Positions 16,190 to 25,294 of a stretch of DNA of 64,000 nt are shown here, piece by piece. This DNA comes from Botrimarina hoheduenensis (GTDB taxonomy: Bacteria; Planctomycetota; Planctomycetia; Pirellulales; Lacipirellulaceae), in assembly GCF_007859815.1 (NCBI RefSeq), contig NZ_SJPH01000005.1:131013-195012 (forward strand). Direction: 5' to 3'. A program made the position numbers and the translations under genes. Each line of letters begins with the position of its first letter. Positions within the stretch are counted from its first letter, which is position 1. Under the pieces are notes generated by a model. That model ran no database searches, was not told the DNA's origin, and worked only from the letters and a program-made list of their open reading frames with translations.

Positions 16190-16879
16190 TTGACCGAAGA
16201 CGCACTGACCGCCTTTATTAGCGGCGTCAACATTGATGGTTCAAAGCCGGTCAAAATCACTTTCGACCTGTACGCAAATCCGTCCAGCAGCGGATCGACC
16301 GAATACTCGTTCGTCGGTATCGGTTCGGGCAATCTGCCTTTCCAGCATTACCTGCGTGGCTCGGAAATTGGTAACGAAGAGACCGATGGCGTGTTCGCTG
16401 GCGGACTCACTGACTCCGACACCGCTGCTGATGGCGATTACGTTGTCCTTGAAGGCAACGGTGCCATCGGCTCGCCCGTTGATCTGTTCAACGCCGACGC
16501 CGCGCTTTATACGCAGCTTGCACAGTCGTTTTCCGACGTGCTGCCCCCGCTAACTCCCGGCCCCAGCGGCGAGACGACCCCCGGCCGCGTGCTGCAGCAC
16601 CGTTGGGTTGAAGTGGGATTGCTGGTCATCGGCGACCGCGTGATTTACTCGCTCAACGGCACCACCGTGGCCGACGTTATCGCCTCGGGCCCGATCACCG
16701 GTTTGGTTGGCTTGGGCATCGGCGACCCGTTCCCCAGCAGCAACCAGGGGATGCGGATTCCGCCGACCCCGAACACGGAAATCATCATCGACAACGTGAT
16801 GATTGAGTTGGTTCCTGAACCGGCTTCGCTGGGCTTGCTCGCCGTTGGCGCTCTGGCCGGCGTTCGTCGCCGCCGTTGA
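16190..16879 (+). CDS. PEP-CTERM sorting-domain protein, 5'-truncated (probable remnant)
   Basis: The reading frame is open from 16118, but the only start is a TTG at 16190. There is no signal peptide, although the C-terminus is a complete PEP-CTERM anchor: VPEP, a hydrophobic segment LGLLAVGALAGV and the basic end RRRR. The body looks like a secreted beta-rich domain (KITFDLYANPSSSGSTEY, HRWVEVGLLVIGDRVIYSL, TEIIIDNVMIELVPEP). Codons before 16190 continue the same protein style (DWH, then SSGTGGRF). This suggests the first part of the gene has been lost, not that the start is merely unusual. It is probably a pseudogene. Copy A of the 44-bp repeat lies just upstream, and a strong terminator follows. 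Confidence 0.6.
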   Translation: MTEDALTAFISGVNIDGSKPVKITFDLYANPSSSGSTEYSFVGIGSGNLPFQHYLRGSEIGNEETDGVFAGGLTDSDTAADGDYVVLEGNGAIGSPVDLFNADAALYTQLAQSFSDVLPPLTPGPSGETTPGRVLQHRWVEVGLLVIGDRVIYSLNGTTVADVIASGPITGLVGLGIGDPFPSSNQGMRIPPTPNTEIIIDNVMIELVPEPASLGLLAVGALAGVRRRR

Positions 16880-16908
16880 AACTCGGTGATACTTTCCGCT
16901 ACGACCGA

Positions 16909-16942
16909 CGGCCGGGGGGCACGCCCCCTCGGCCGTTTTTTT
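16909..16942 (+). terminator. Rho-independent terminator after the PEP-CTERM gene
   Basis: An 11-bp GC-rich stem pairs CGGCCGGGGGG (16909-16919) with CCCCCTCGGCCG (16925-16935, one G-T pair), closed by a 5-base loop. It is followed by seven T (16936-16942). It begins 30 bases after the stop codon at 16879. Confidence 0.85.
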
Positions 16943-17283
16943 ATGGTGTCGTCATTTAACGCGAGCCGCCGGCGGAGGCGGGGAGCGGCGCAATTCCCTG
17001 CGACGCTCCTCCGCCCGACGCGTCGCTCGCTCCTGAGCACGCCCATTTCCGCACGGTCGGCCGAGCCGCCTGCCACAGCGTCGGCCACCGAGGACACCAA
17101 AGGGGGGCGAAGCGATAGCCCCGGCATCCGCCTGGCAAACCTCCTCAGATCTGCCCGGCGTAGCCCGCTTCGCCCCCGTGGATTATTATCGTGTGGCAGT
17201 GGTAGCACCCGCTATCGACAGCAAGTCGACAGGCGTGTGCTATTTGTGGGAAACCTTTCGACCTGACCACGACAGAAACTCTG
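16943..17283. other. Intergenic region without a recognised gene
   Basis: About 340 bases between a terminator and the LuxR-type regulator. It is GC-rich in the first half and AT-richer near 17185. Short minus-strand reading frames here (about 60 codons) are Arg/Ser-rich and look like chance. No clear promoter, repeat or RNA structure was seen, although the promoter of the regulator must lie here. Confidence 0.5.
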
Positions 17284-17799
17284 ATGCCGCTCGACTCAAG
17301 CTCGCAAGCCAGCCTTGCCGAGAGTTACGTTCTGATCGTTTCCGCCGATGGCACCTGTGTGCTGCACCCGCGCGTGCCTGAGTATGTCGGTCAAAAGCCG
17401 TGGGAGTGGTGCACGTCTGAAGACAGCGAGGCGTGCCGCGAGGCGTTTGTCCAGGCGTGCATGTTTCGGAAGGAGTCTCAATTCATAACGCATATGCGTT
17501 ACGACGGGCGCATCTTCAAGCTGTCGATGCATCTGTACCCGCTCGGCGAAGGGGGGCAGGTGCTGTGCTCCTACCATCGCGTGTTCGAGGGGGAACTGAC
17601 GCGCCGCGAGCGGCACGTGCTGGCGCTGATCGCCGGCGGGGCCGACGCCAAGCAGACGGCCGACGCGTTGGGGATCAGCCCCTCGACGGTTCGCGACTAC
17701 ATCGCCGGCATCAAGCGCAAGCTGCATGTGGTGACGCAAGAGGGGTTCACTCTGGCAGCCCATCATTTTGGCCTCTCGCGGACGCCCGAAGAGGTGTAG
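17284..17799 (+). CDS. LuxR-family transcriptional regulator with PAS-like N-terminus
   Basis: A 171-residue protein. Residues 1-100 look like a small PAS-type sensor (YVLIVSADGTCVLHPRVPEY, then FKLSMHLYPLGEGGQVLCSY). Residues 105-165 form the LuxR/NarL helix-turn-helix: LTRRERHVLALIAGGADAKQ, TADALGISPSTVRDYIAGIK and RKLHV. There is no phosphoacceptor receiver domain, so it is not a classical response regulator; a small ligand or redox cue may act through the PAS-like part. The start is an ATG. It stands alone between a terminator and glnS, and its target genes cannot be deduced. Confidence 0.8.
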   Translation: MPLDSSSQASLAESYVLIVSADGTCVLHPRVPEYVGQKPWEWCTSEDSEACREAFVQACMFRKESQFITHMRYDGRIFKLSMHLYPLGEGGQVLCSYHRVFEGELTRRERHVLALIAGGADAKQTADALGISPSTVRDYIAGIKRKLHVVTQEGFTLAAHHFGLSRTPEEV

Positions 17800-17956
17800 C
17801 GTGGCCACCGCCCAGCCGGGCAACCCCTAAAACTCACTCGACCAGTCCCAGCGCGGGGGGCCGGGCCCTAACAGCGGGACTCACCAGGCCGCTGCCAGCT
17901 TGGTAGATTAGGCGAAACCGCCTTCCCACCCCCCCTTTATTGCCGCCTGCCACGCG

Positions 17957-19684
17957 ATGTCTACGGAAGAGACCCCCACCGCTTCGCGTCATTTTATTCA
18001 GCAGCAGATCGACGCCGACCTGGCTGCCGGCAGGGTGAAGCACGTGCACACGCGGTTCCCTCCCGAGCCCAATGGGTACCTGCACATCGGTCATGCGAAG
18101 AGCATCTGCCTGAACTTCGGTTTGGCGAAAGAATACGCCGGCCCCGAGGGCCCGCGCTTCAACCTGCGTTTCGACGACACGAACCCTGCCCGGGAAGAGC
18201 AGGAGTACGTCGATGCCATCATGGACGATGTCCGCTGGTTGGGAGCCGATTGGGAGAGCCGCCTGTATCACGCCAGCGATTACTTCGAGACCCACTACGG
18301 CTGGGCGGTGGAACTCATCAAGGCAGGCCATGCCTACGTTTGCGATCAAACCGCCGAACAAGTGCGCGAGACACGCGGCACGCTGACCGAAGCAGGCACC
18401 CCAAGCCCCTATCGGGGCCGCTCGGTTGAAGAGAATTTGGACCTTTTCAAGCGGATGAGGGGGGGCGAGTTCGCCGATGGAGCGAAGACGCTCCGCGCAA
18501 AGATCGACATGAGCGCGGCAAACGTCAACCTGCGTGATCCGGTCATGTACCGCATCAAGCATACCTCACACCAGCGAACCGGCGACGCGTGGTGCCTGTA
18601 CCCGGCCTACGACTGGGCTCACGGCCAGGGAGACGCCATGGAAGGCATCACCCACTCGATCTGCACGCTCGAGTTCGAGAATCATCGGCCTCTGTACGAT
18701 TGGTATCTCGACCGCCTGCAGGCACTCAAGCTGTTGCCGGGCGAACGCCCGCGGCAGATCGAGTTTGCGCGGCTCAACCTGACCTACACGGTCATGAGCA
18801 AACGCAAGTTGCTGCAACTAGTGCAAGAGAAGCACGTTGCGGGATGGGACGACCCCCGGATGCCGACCCTGCGCGGGTTGCGCCGCCGCGGTTACACGGC
18901 CGAATCAATCCGCGCCTTCTGCGAACGGATCGGGGTCACCAAGCAGAACAGCACGATCGATATGCTGTGGCTTGAAGACGCGGTCCGCGATCACTTGAAC
19001 GAAACGGCCCCCCGAAGGATGGCGGTATTGCGCCCACTCAAGTTGGTGCTGACGGGCTACGCCGATGGCTCCGCGCTGCCCCCGAGCGATTCGGTCAAGG
19101 TCTGCAAGCTGGACAATCACCCGCAGCATCCTGAGCTGGGCTCACGTAGCGTGCCGCTGACCCGGGAGTTGTGGATCGAACAGGACGACTTCATGGAAGA
19201 CGCCCCCAAACAGTTCTTCCGGCTCAAGCCGGGTGGTGCGGTTCGGCTACGCGGGGCGGGTATGGCGATCTGCCAGGAAGTCATCAAAGACGCCACCGGT
19301 GAGGTCGTGGAGCTACGCTGCGTTTTCGACCCGGACACCACGGCGTTGGTAGAAGGCAAAAAGGTTAAAGGCACCATCCACTGGGTGCCCGTCGAAGGGT
19401 CTGTCGAAGCCGAAGTGAGGCTCTACGATCACCTTTTTGGCGTGGAAGAACCCGATCGCGCGCCCGAAGGTGAGACCTTCCTCCATAACCTTAATAAGCA
19501 CTCGCTGGAACGACTCACCGCCAAGCTCGAGCCGGACCTCGCCACGGCGTGTGCCGGGGAGAGCTATCAGTTTGAGCGGATCGGCTATTTCTTTGTCGAT
19601 CCGATCGACTCCCGGGCTGGCGCGCCGTGCTTCAACCGAACGGTCACCCTCCGAGATACCTGGGGCAAGGTTGCTGACAAGTAA
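17957..19684 (+). CDS. glnS: Glutaminyl-tRNA synthetase
   Basis: A 575-residue class I synthetase that charges tRNA(Gln) with glutamine directly. The signature FPPEPNGYLHIGHAKSI gives HIGH at residues 43-46. The KMSKS loop is VMSKRK near 279-284, the form found in GlnRS. Other GlnRS features are FDDTNPAREEQEYVDAI, YRIKHTSHQRTGDAWCLYPA, THSICTLEFENHRPLYDW and a C-terminal anticodon-binding beta-barrel region (IHWVPVEGSVEAEVRLYDHL). The length matches bacterial GlnRS. Its presence beside GatCA genes in the same window means the amidotransferase is not the only route to Gln-tRNA here. The ATG at 17957 is a good start. Confidence 0.96.
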   Translation: MSTEETPTASRHFIQQQIDADLAAGRVKHVHTRFPPEPNGYLHIGHAKSICLNFGLAKEYAGPEGPRFNLRFDDTNPAREEQEYVDAIMDDVRWLGADWESRLYHASDYFETHYGWAVELIKAGHAYVCDQTAEQVRETRGTLTEAGTPSPYRGRSVEENLDLFKRMRGGEFADGAKTLRAKIDMSAANVNLRDPVMYRIKHTSHQRTGDAWCLYPAYDWAHGQGDAMEGITHSICTLEFENHRPLYDWYLDRLQALKLLPGERPRQIEFARLNLTYTVMSKRKLLQLVQEKHVAGWDDPRMPTLRGLRRRGYTAESIRAFCERIGVTKQNSTIDMLWLEDAVRDHLNETAPRRMAVLRPLKLVLTGYADGSALPPSDSVKVCKLDNHPQHPELGSRSVPLTRELWIEQDDFMEDAPKQFFRLKPGGAVRLRGAGMAICQEVIKDATGEVVELRCVFDPDTTALVEGKKVKGTIHWVPVEGSVEAEVRLYDHLFGVEEPDRAPEGETFLHNLNKHSLERLTAKLEPDLATACAGESYQFERIGYFFVDPIDSRAGAPCFNRTVTLRDTWGKVADK

Positions 19685-19827
19685 AGCGCGCGGCAGGGCG
19701 TGGGCCAAAGACACCCCACTCGTGGGGGGCAATTTAGTTTGACCCTCTGCGTTCTTGCCCCTAGCCTAGATTTACGGAATGGCTGGCGATTGCGGCTGGC
19801 ACAGGCTTTTCCCCAAGGGGCAGCTCG

Positions 19828-22227
19828 TTGATGAGGCAGCACGGCACTCAGAATCGACGAGCGTTTTGGGCGGCAGCCGTCGTTTTTTTGATTCTGCCTA
19901 CCGAGTCCTTGGCATCCGACCGGGACCGCGGTGCCCAGATCTTTCAGCAAAGCTGCGTCGAATGCCACGGCGAGTTGGGGCAGGGGACCGACTACTACAG
20001 CATTCCGCTGCGGGGCGATTTGCCACCCTCCGAGTTGGCACGAATCATTTCCGCCACGATGCCCGAGGGGGATCCTCAAGCGTGCTCCGGCGAAGACGCG
20101 GAGGCCGTAGCGCGCTACCTTTACGACGCCTTCTACTCGCCCTTTGCGCAAGCACGCAATCGGCCGCCGCGACGCGAGCTATCGAGGCTCACCGTGAGCC
20201 AACTCGAACAATCAATCGCCGATCTCGTCGGCAGCTTCCGTTGGCAAGGTCAGTGGGGCGATCAGCGGGGGCTGACGGTTAAGTTCACCAAACGGGTTAA
20301 CACGGGCGTGGTCGATCAACCCGTCGATCTTGTCCTACCCAAGGTTGATTTCTTTTTGTCGGACCTGAAGTCGCTGGACCAGTCGTATCTCGATCCAACG
20401 GCCAAAGGCAAAGAAGAGTTCGGCAACGACCGGATCGATGTACACGTGCACGTAGACGGCTCGGTTTACGCGCCCGAGACCGGCGAGTACGAGTTTTTTG
20501 TCCGAACCGCGGGAGGGGTCGAGCTGTGGATCAACTCGGAGCCAATCATCGCGGAACGAGTTCGCTCGGACGAGCAAACCGAGTTGCGTGCGCGGACGAA
20601 GCTCCTGGGAGGACGCGCCTATCCGATCGCGCTGAGCACTGCGCGGATCGCTCAGGACGACCCCGAGCTCACCCTGGGTTGGCGACGTCCCGACGGGGTC
20701 GATGAGGCGATACCGACCCGTTTTCTTTCGACGAGTTTCTATCCGCAGATCGAGATCACCGATGTCGCGTTCCCGCCCGACGATCGCAGCGTCGGGTACG
20801 TGCGAGGGGCCTCGGTTTCACGCGCCTGGGACGAGGCCGTAACCGCGGCCGCACTCGAGACAACTGAATCGGTTATCGACAAGCTCGATCAATTAGCAGG
20901 CCTCAAGCCCGAAGAGGCGGAGCTCGATCAGGCCCGAGCGAACATCGCGGCGCAAGATTTCTGCTTGCAGATGGCGGAACAGGCTTTTCGCCGCAAGCTT
21001 ACTGACGACGAACGATGGCGCTTCGTTGAGCGGTACTTCCAGAGCGCGGCAGCCGGATTGCTTGCCGCCCAAGAAGGCCCCCCGGCCGACGTCGAGAGCG
21101 ATTCACCAAGCACGGCATGGGCGACGGAGCGTGCGCTGCTGGCGATCTTAAAGAGCCCGCGGTTCCTCTATCCCGAGATCGGATACGCCCTTGATGCATC
21201 GCAGACGGACGCGCGCGTCGCGGGGCGATTGGCGCTAGCCTTGTGGGATTCGCTGCCCGACAAGCCTCTCCAAGAAGCCGCTAAACGCAACGGCCTAAGC
21301 GATACCGAAGCGGCCCGCAGGCAGGCCGAAAGAATGCTCAGCGATCCGCGTACTCGCGCTAAGGTGCTTGACTTCTTCAGCCAATGGCTGCGGCTAGACG
21401 ATGTGGCCCAGCTCTCACGCGACCCCGAGGCGTTTCCCGACTTCAACGATCGCGTGGCGGCCGACATGCGAAGCTCACTAGAGCTGTTCCTCGAAGACGT
21501 TGTTTGGAAGGGAGACAGCGACTTGCGGCGGCTGTTTCTGAGCGATCGACTGTACGTGAACGTCCGCCTAGCAGAATTCTTAGGAATCGAAGGGATCGAT
21601 CCCGCACAGCAGCAAGATCCCGAAGCGTTTATCGAAGCCCCCGCCGAGACCGATCTTCGTTCGGGCGTCGTCTCGCATCCGTTTATGGTGACGTCTCTCT
21701 CTTATTATCGAGACACCTCGCCAATCCACCGGGGCGTGTTTCTTGCGCGGCACATTTTGGGTCGCTCGCTGAGGCCTCCGCCCGAGGCGGTCGCGCCGCT
21801 GGCCCCCGAGTTGTCGCCCGAGCTGACAACACGCGAGCGGGTGTCGCTGCAGACCAGCCCCCACCAGTGTCAGTCGTGCCATGTACTGATCAACGACCTG
21901 GGATTCACGCTCGAACACTTCGATGCGGTGGGGCGCGTTCGCCAAGTGGATCTCGGCAAGCCCGTGGATACATCGGGCGGATATGTTGCAACGGATGGCA
22001 GCCGGATCAAGCTACGCGGCAGCCGCGACCTGGCGAAGTACCTCGCGGATTCGCCCGATGTGCATCGTTCGTTCGTTACCCAACTGTTTGAACACCTGAC
22101 CAAGCAGCCGATGCTCGCCTACGGCCAAGCAACCCAAGACGCCTTGCTGAAAGACTTTCGCGACCACCAGTTTAGTATTCGTCGATTGCTGGTGAGCGCG
22201 GCCGTGACCGCCGCCATGGCGGATTAA
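19828..22227 (+). CDS. DUF1592/DUF1588/DUF1585 cytochrome c-like protein with PA14-like domain
   Basis: A 799-residue secreted protein typical of Planctomycetota. A signal peptide (residues 1-30) leads to a c-type cytochrome motif CVECH at 43-47, within GAQIFQQSCVECHGE. A PA14-like carbohydrate-binding region follows (about 150-310; VYAPETGEYEFFVRTAGGVE). The C-terminal half has the DUF1592 pattern (ATERALLAILKSPRFLYPEI, FFSQWLRLDD), DUF1588 with PIHRGVFLARHILG and a second haem-type motif CQSCH, and DUF1585 at the end (FVTQLFEHLTKQPMLAYG). A role in extracytoplasmic oxidation of polysaccharide-derived substrates has been suggested for such proteins; the reaction is not known. It precedes the DUF1552 gene by about 120 bases. 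Confidence 0.88.
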   Translation: MMRQHGTQNRRAFWAAAVVFLILPTESLASDRDRGAQIFQQSCVECHGELGQGTDYYSIPLRGDLPPSELARIISATMPEGDPQACSGEDAEAVARYLYDAFYSPFAQARNRPPRRELSRLTVSQLEQSIADLVGSFRWQGQWGDQRGLTVKFTKRVNTGVVDQPVDLVLPKVDFFLSDLKSLDQSYLDPTAKGKEEFGNDRIDVHVHVDGSVYAPETGEYEFFVRTAGGVELWINSEPIIAERVRSDEQTELRARTKLLGGRAYPIALSTARIAQDDPELTLGWRRPDGVDEAIPTRFLSTSFYPQIEITDVAFPPDDRSVGYVRGASVSRAWDEAVTAAALETTESVIDKLDQLAGLKPEEAELDQARANIAAQDFCLQMAEQAFRRKLTDDERWRFVERYFQSAAAGLLAAQEGPPADVESDSPSTAWATERALLAILKSPRFLYPEIGYALDASQTDARVAGRLALALWDSLPDKPLQEAAKRNGLSDTEAARRQAERMLSDPRTRAKVLDFFSQWLRLDDVAQLSRDPEAFPDFNDRVAADMRSSLELFLEDVVWKGDSDLRRLFLSDRLYVNVRLAEFLGIEGIDPAQQQDPEAFIEAPAETDLRSGVVSHPFMVTSLSYYRDTSPIHRGVFLARHILGRSLRPPPEAVAPLAPELSPELTTRERVSLQTSPHQCQSCHVLINDLGFTLEHFDAVGRVRQVDLGKPVDTSGGYVATDGSRIKLRGSRDLAKYLADSPDVHRSFVTQLFEHLTKQPMLAYGQATQDALLKDFRDHQFSIRRLLVSAAVTAAMAD

Positions 22228-22349
22228 GTAGAATCCTTTTTTCGCCGCGGTGAGGCGCTATCCGAAACCCACGAAGTGCTGATTCGCCCGATGTCTTTGC
22301 CCTTCCGTTTCTGTCCCCAGCGTCGCGTTGCGACAAGGATCGGTTCGCC

Positions 22350-23696
22350 ATGCCGCTCATGACTTCTCCTAGCCGTCGCGAGTTTCTTCGTGTCGCCGGT
22401 CTGAGCCCGGCGCTGGCACCTTTGCTGGCGAATCTCTCGGCGTTTGCCACAGCGCCAACCGGCCGTGCCAAGCAACGCTTAGTCATCATCTTCAGCCCGA
22501 ATGGGATAATCCCCGATAACTTTTGGCCTCCGGCAAGCGCTGCGGGCGAGCCGCTTGAGCTGCCGAAAATTTTGGAACCGTTGGCACCGCATCGCGATCG
22601 GACGCTGGTCCTCAAGGGGCTGTGCAACCAGATCAACGGAGACGGCGATGGCCACATGCGTGGCATCGGCTGCCTGCTGACCGGCGTCGAGTTACTGCCC
22701 GGCAATGTGCAGGGCGGCTCACACACCCCGGCCGGCTGGTCCAGCGGCAATTCGATCGATCAAGAGATCCGCGAGTTCTTGCAAAAAAGGCCCGAGACCC
22801 GTACCCGCTTCGGTTCGCTCGAGTTTGGCGTGTACGTGCCCGACACCGCCGACACCTGGACCCGGATGGTATACGCGGGCCGCAATAAGCCGATCGCTCC
22901 GATCGACGACCCGTATCAGATGCTCGGCAAACTCTACGGCGATGCCCGCGACCGAAAGGCCCTTGGTGGAATCCTCGACGCGGTGAGCGAGGACTTCGCC
23001 AAGGTGCGGTCGCTCGTGAGTGAGGAAGATCGCCGCCTGCTGGATGAACACGCCAGCATGATCCGCGATATGGAACGGCAGCTCGCCGCCGACGCCGCGT
23101 CAGCCGAACTTAACCATATCGTGCCCGAGCTGGAGTCGGGTGTTTCCGAAAAGGACGAAAACATGCCCAAGCTCAGTCGCATGCAGATCGAGCTGATGGT
23201 CAACAGCTTCGCTTGTGATTTTGCGCGCGTCGCGACGCTTCAGTACACCCGGTCGGTGGGCCAGGCGCGGATGGCATGGCTCGGCGTCGAAGAACGTCAC
23301 CACGAGCTCTCGCACCGCCCTGACACCGATCTCGAAGCGGTCGAAAGCCTGACCCGGATCAACCGCTGGTACTGCGAAGAGGTGGCGAGGTTAGCTACCC
23401 GCTTAGCCGAGACGCCCGAGCCCGACGGGTCCGGATCGCTACTCGACAATACCCTCATCGTGTGGACGAACGAGCTGGGCAAGGGCAACAGTCACACCCG
23501 CGACAACATTCCCTTCGTGCTCGTTGGAGGCACGAGTCAGCAGAGCTGGGGGCTGCGCGGCGGGCGCGCGATCGATTTCGGCAAGACGCCCCACAATCGG
23601 CTGCTCATGTGGCTCGCCAACGCTTTTGATCATCCGATCAAGTCGTTTGGCAACGCCGACTTCTGTGGCGAAGGGGCGCTCAGCGGCTTGGTGTAG
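22350..23696 (+). CDS. DUF1552-domain protein with Tat-like signal
   Basis: A 448-residue protein beginning [20 protein letters not shown], a twin-arginine export signal. The mature domain matches DUF1552: [51 protein letters not shown], then [20 protein letters not shown] and [23 protein letters not shown]1552 proteins are regularly encoded next to DUF1592-type cytochromes, as here, and the fold resembles sulfatase/phosphatase-like DUF1501 proteins. The enzymatic activity is not established. Tat export suggests it folds, perhaps with a cofactor, before leaving the cytoplasm. Confidence 0.88.
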   Translation: MPLMTSPSRREFLRVAGLSPALAPLLANLSAFATAPTGRAKQRLVIIFSPNGIIPDNFWPPASAAGEPLELPKILEPLAPHRDRTLVLKGLCNQINGDGDGHMRGIGCLLTGVELLPGNVQGGSHTPAGWSSGNSIDQEIREFLQKRPETRTRFGSLEFGVYVPDTADTWTRMVYAGRNKPIAPIDDPYQMLGKLYGDARDRKALGGILDAVSEDFAKVRSLVSEEDRRLLDEHASMIRDMERQLAADAASAELNHIVPELESGVSEKDENMPKLSRMQIELMVNSFACDFARVATLQYTRSVGQARMAWLGVEERHHELSHRPDTDLEAVESLTRINRWYCEEVARLATRLAETPEPDGSGSLLDNTLIVWTNELGKGNSHTRDNIPFVLVGGTSQQSWGLRGGRAIDFGKTPHNRLLMWLANAFDHPIKSFGNADFCGEGALSGLV

Positions 23697-23723
23697 GGGG
23701 AACGCTCTAAGTCGCCCTGCCGC

Positions 23724-23939
23724 TTACGAACGGCGTGGCACCGGCGCGTACGCGAGCTGCTGCCTGAGCCCCAAGGTCGTGGCCAAATCGGCCTGCATCC
23801 TGTCGGCGGCAATCTGCCGCTGCTGACGTTCTTCAACGGTCCAGTGATCGCTGAGCTGCCGACACGCGTAGCGGATCGCCTCCGAGGCGTCGCGTGCAAC
23901 GCGTTGGGTAGCTCGCAGGGCAAGAGAATTGGTGGGCAT
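23724..23939 (-). CDS. Small uncharacterised protein
   Basis: A 71-residue protein with a good helical pattern: MPTNSLALRATQRVARDASE, IRYACRQLSDHW, EERQQRQIAADRMQADLATT. A GGAG ribosome-binding sequence sits six bases before the ATG, which supports translation. No transmembrane segment or known domain is visible. It is convergent with the DUF1552 gene and lies downstream of trpD on the same strand, about 160 bases after its stop. The function is unknown. Confidence 0.5.
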   Translation of the reverse strand: MPTNSLALRATQRVARDASEAIRYACRQLSDHWTVEERQQRQIAADRMQADLATTLGLRQQLAYAPVPRRS

Positions 23940-24101
23940 AATCGGCTCCGGTGTTGCTTCAAGGGCGAGCCGCTAGGCTCGAAGACGAGGAGCAAGATAA
24001 AGGAGGGGGCAAACGCAACGGCTCAATCCGCACCGCCGGTGCGATGACGGGCCACCGCTTCTGCCCTCTCTACGGCAGAGCCACCCTGAGGGTTCGGCAA
24101 G

Positions 24102-25136
24102 TTATGCGGCCGCGTGCGACCGCTCTGCGAGGCGAGCCAGAAGGTCAGCGGCAGCACCGCTGCTGATGGCCTCGCTAGCGCGGCTTGCACCTTCCACGGG
24201 AGTTCTAACCACGCCTGCCACGAGCAAAGCGGCCGCGGCGTTCAGCACAACAATATCGCGGGCCGCGCCGTGAGCCCCCTTAAGAACCTTTCGGATCACC
24301 GCCGCGCTATGGGCGGGGCTCTCGACTTCAAGGCCGAGGGTCCCGCTGCGCTCGACTCCGAAGTCCTCGGGAGTCCAGACATACTCGTGAACGCCCGCAG
24401 CGGTGACATCGCTAACGTGGGTCGGTCCGCTGCTGGTGACGTCGCCCATGCCATCGGCACCGCTCACGATCAGCGCTCGCTGGGAGCCCAGCACACGCAT
24501 CGCCCCGGCCAGAAGTGGACGCAACTCCGGAAGCCCCGCACCCAGCAGTTGGTACTCGGCACGGGCGGGATTGGCTAACGGTCCGAGCACATTGAAGATC
24601 GTTCGCACGCCGAGCTGTTTGCGCACCTCAGCAACGTGCCGCATCGCCGGATGCTGGAGGCGGGCATAGCAGAAGCAGATCCCCAGTTCGTCCAGGCAGG
24701 CTTCGACCTGAGCCAGCGAGGCCTCGATGTTGACGCCGAGCTCGGCCAGCACGTCGGCCGATCCGGTCCGACTGGTAACGCTGCGGTTGCCGTGTTTGGC
24801 GACATTGGCTCCGGCGGCTGCCGCGACGAGCGCCGCCGTGGTGCTGATGTTGAAGGTTTTTGAGCCCCCGCCTCCTGTTCCGCAGGTGTCCACCAAGCCC
24901 ACACGACCGGTGCGGATTGGGGTCATATGCTCACGCAGCGACAAAGCGGCTCCTGCCACCTCGTCGGCCGTTTCGCCTTTGTGCGCCAGCGCGGTCAAAA
25001 AAAGACCGATCTGAGCCGCAGCTACCTGACCAGACATGATCGCGTCCATCGTGCTGCGCATCTCGGCGAGCGAGAGATCCTCGCCCGCGGCGAGGCGTCC
25101 GAGGATCGCGTCGAGCGGCAAGGGAGCGTTAGCCAT
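24102..25136 (-). CDS. trpD: Anthranilate phosphoribosyltransferase
   Basis: A 344-residue enzyme of tryptophan biosynthesis that joins anthranilate to phosphoribosyl pyrophosphate. Diagnostic motifs are the PRPP loop DTCGTGGGGSKTFNISTTAA, AKHGNRSVTSRTGSADVLAE, ICFCYARLQHPAMRHVAEVR, FNVLGPLANPA and the metal-binding region near VSGADGMGD. The ATG at 25136 (MANAPLPLDAILGRLAAGED) matches the family N-terminus; the frame runs 26 codons further upstream without similarity. It stands apart from other trp genes in this window and is divergent from the nucleoside hydrolase gene. Confidence 0.95.
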   Translation of the reverse strand: MANAPLPLDAILGRLAAGEDLSLAEMRSTMDAIMSGQVAAAQIGLFLTALAHKGETADEVAGAALSLREHMTPIRTGRVGLVDTCGTGGGGSKTFNISTTAALVAAAAGANVAKHGNRSVTSRTGSADVLAELGVNIEASLAQVEACLDELGICFCYARLQHPAMRHVAEVRKQLGVRTIFNVLGPLANPARAEYQLLGAGLPELRPLLAGAMRVLGSQRALIVSGADGMGDVTSSGPTHVSDVTAAGVHEYVWTPEDFGVERSGTLGLEVESPAHSAAVIRKVLKGAHGAARDIVVLNAAAALLVAGVVRTPVEGASRASEAISSGAAADLLARLAERSHAAA

Positions 25137-25294
25137 CGGGCGCTGGGGGCGAAAGGGAGGGGAGCGGCGCGGATCCGCATTGCAGCCGTGGCGGACCTGA
25201 AGGATAAAGTACAAGCCCGTCGGACGCCTAGCGTGCCCCCGCTTCTTAGTGGGACGTTAGGTTAACCCAATCCTCGGCCTTCTCACTCGGAACC

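Noticed and set aside
22211..22242. CCGCCATGGCGG palindrome followed by a run of T, possible terminator after the DUF1592 gene
   Set aside because: The stem is only 4-5 bp, lies in the last codons and is about 14 bases from the T run, so it is too weak to call.
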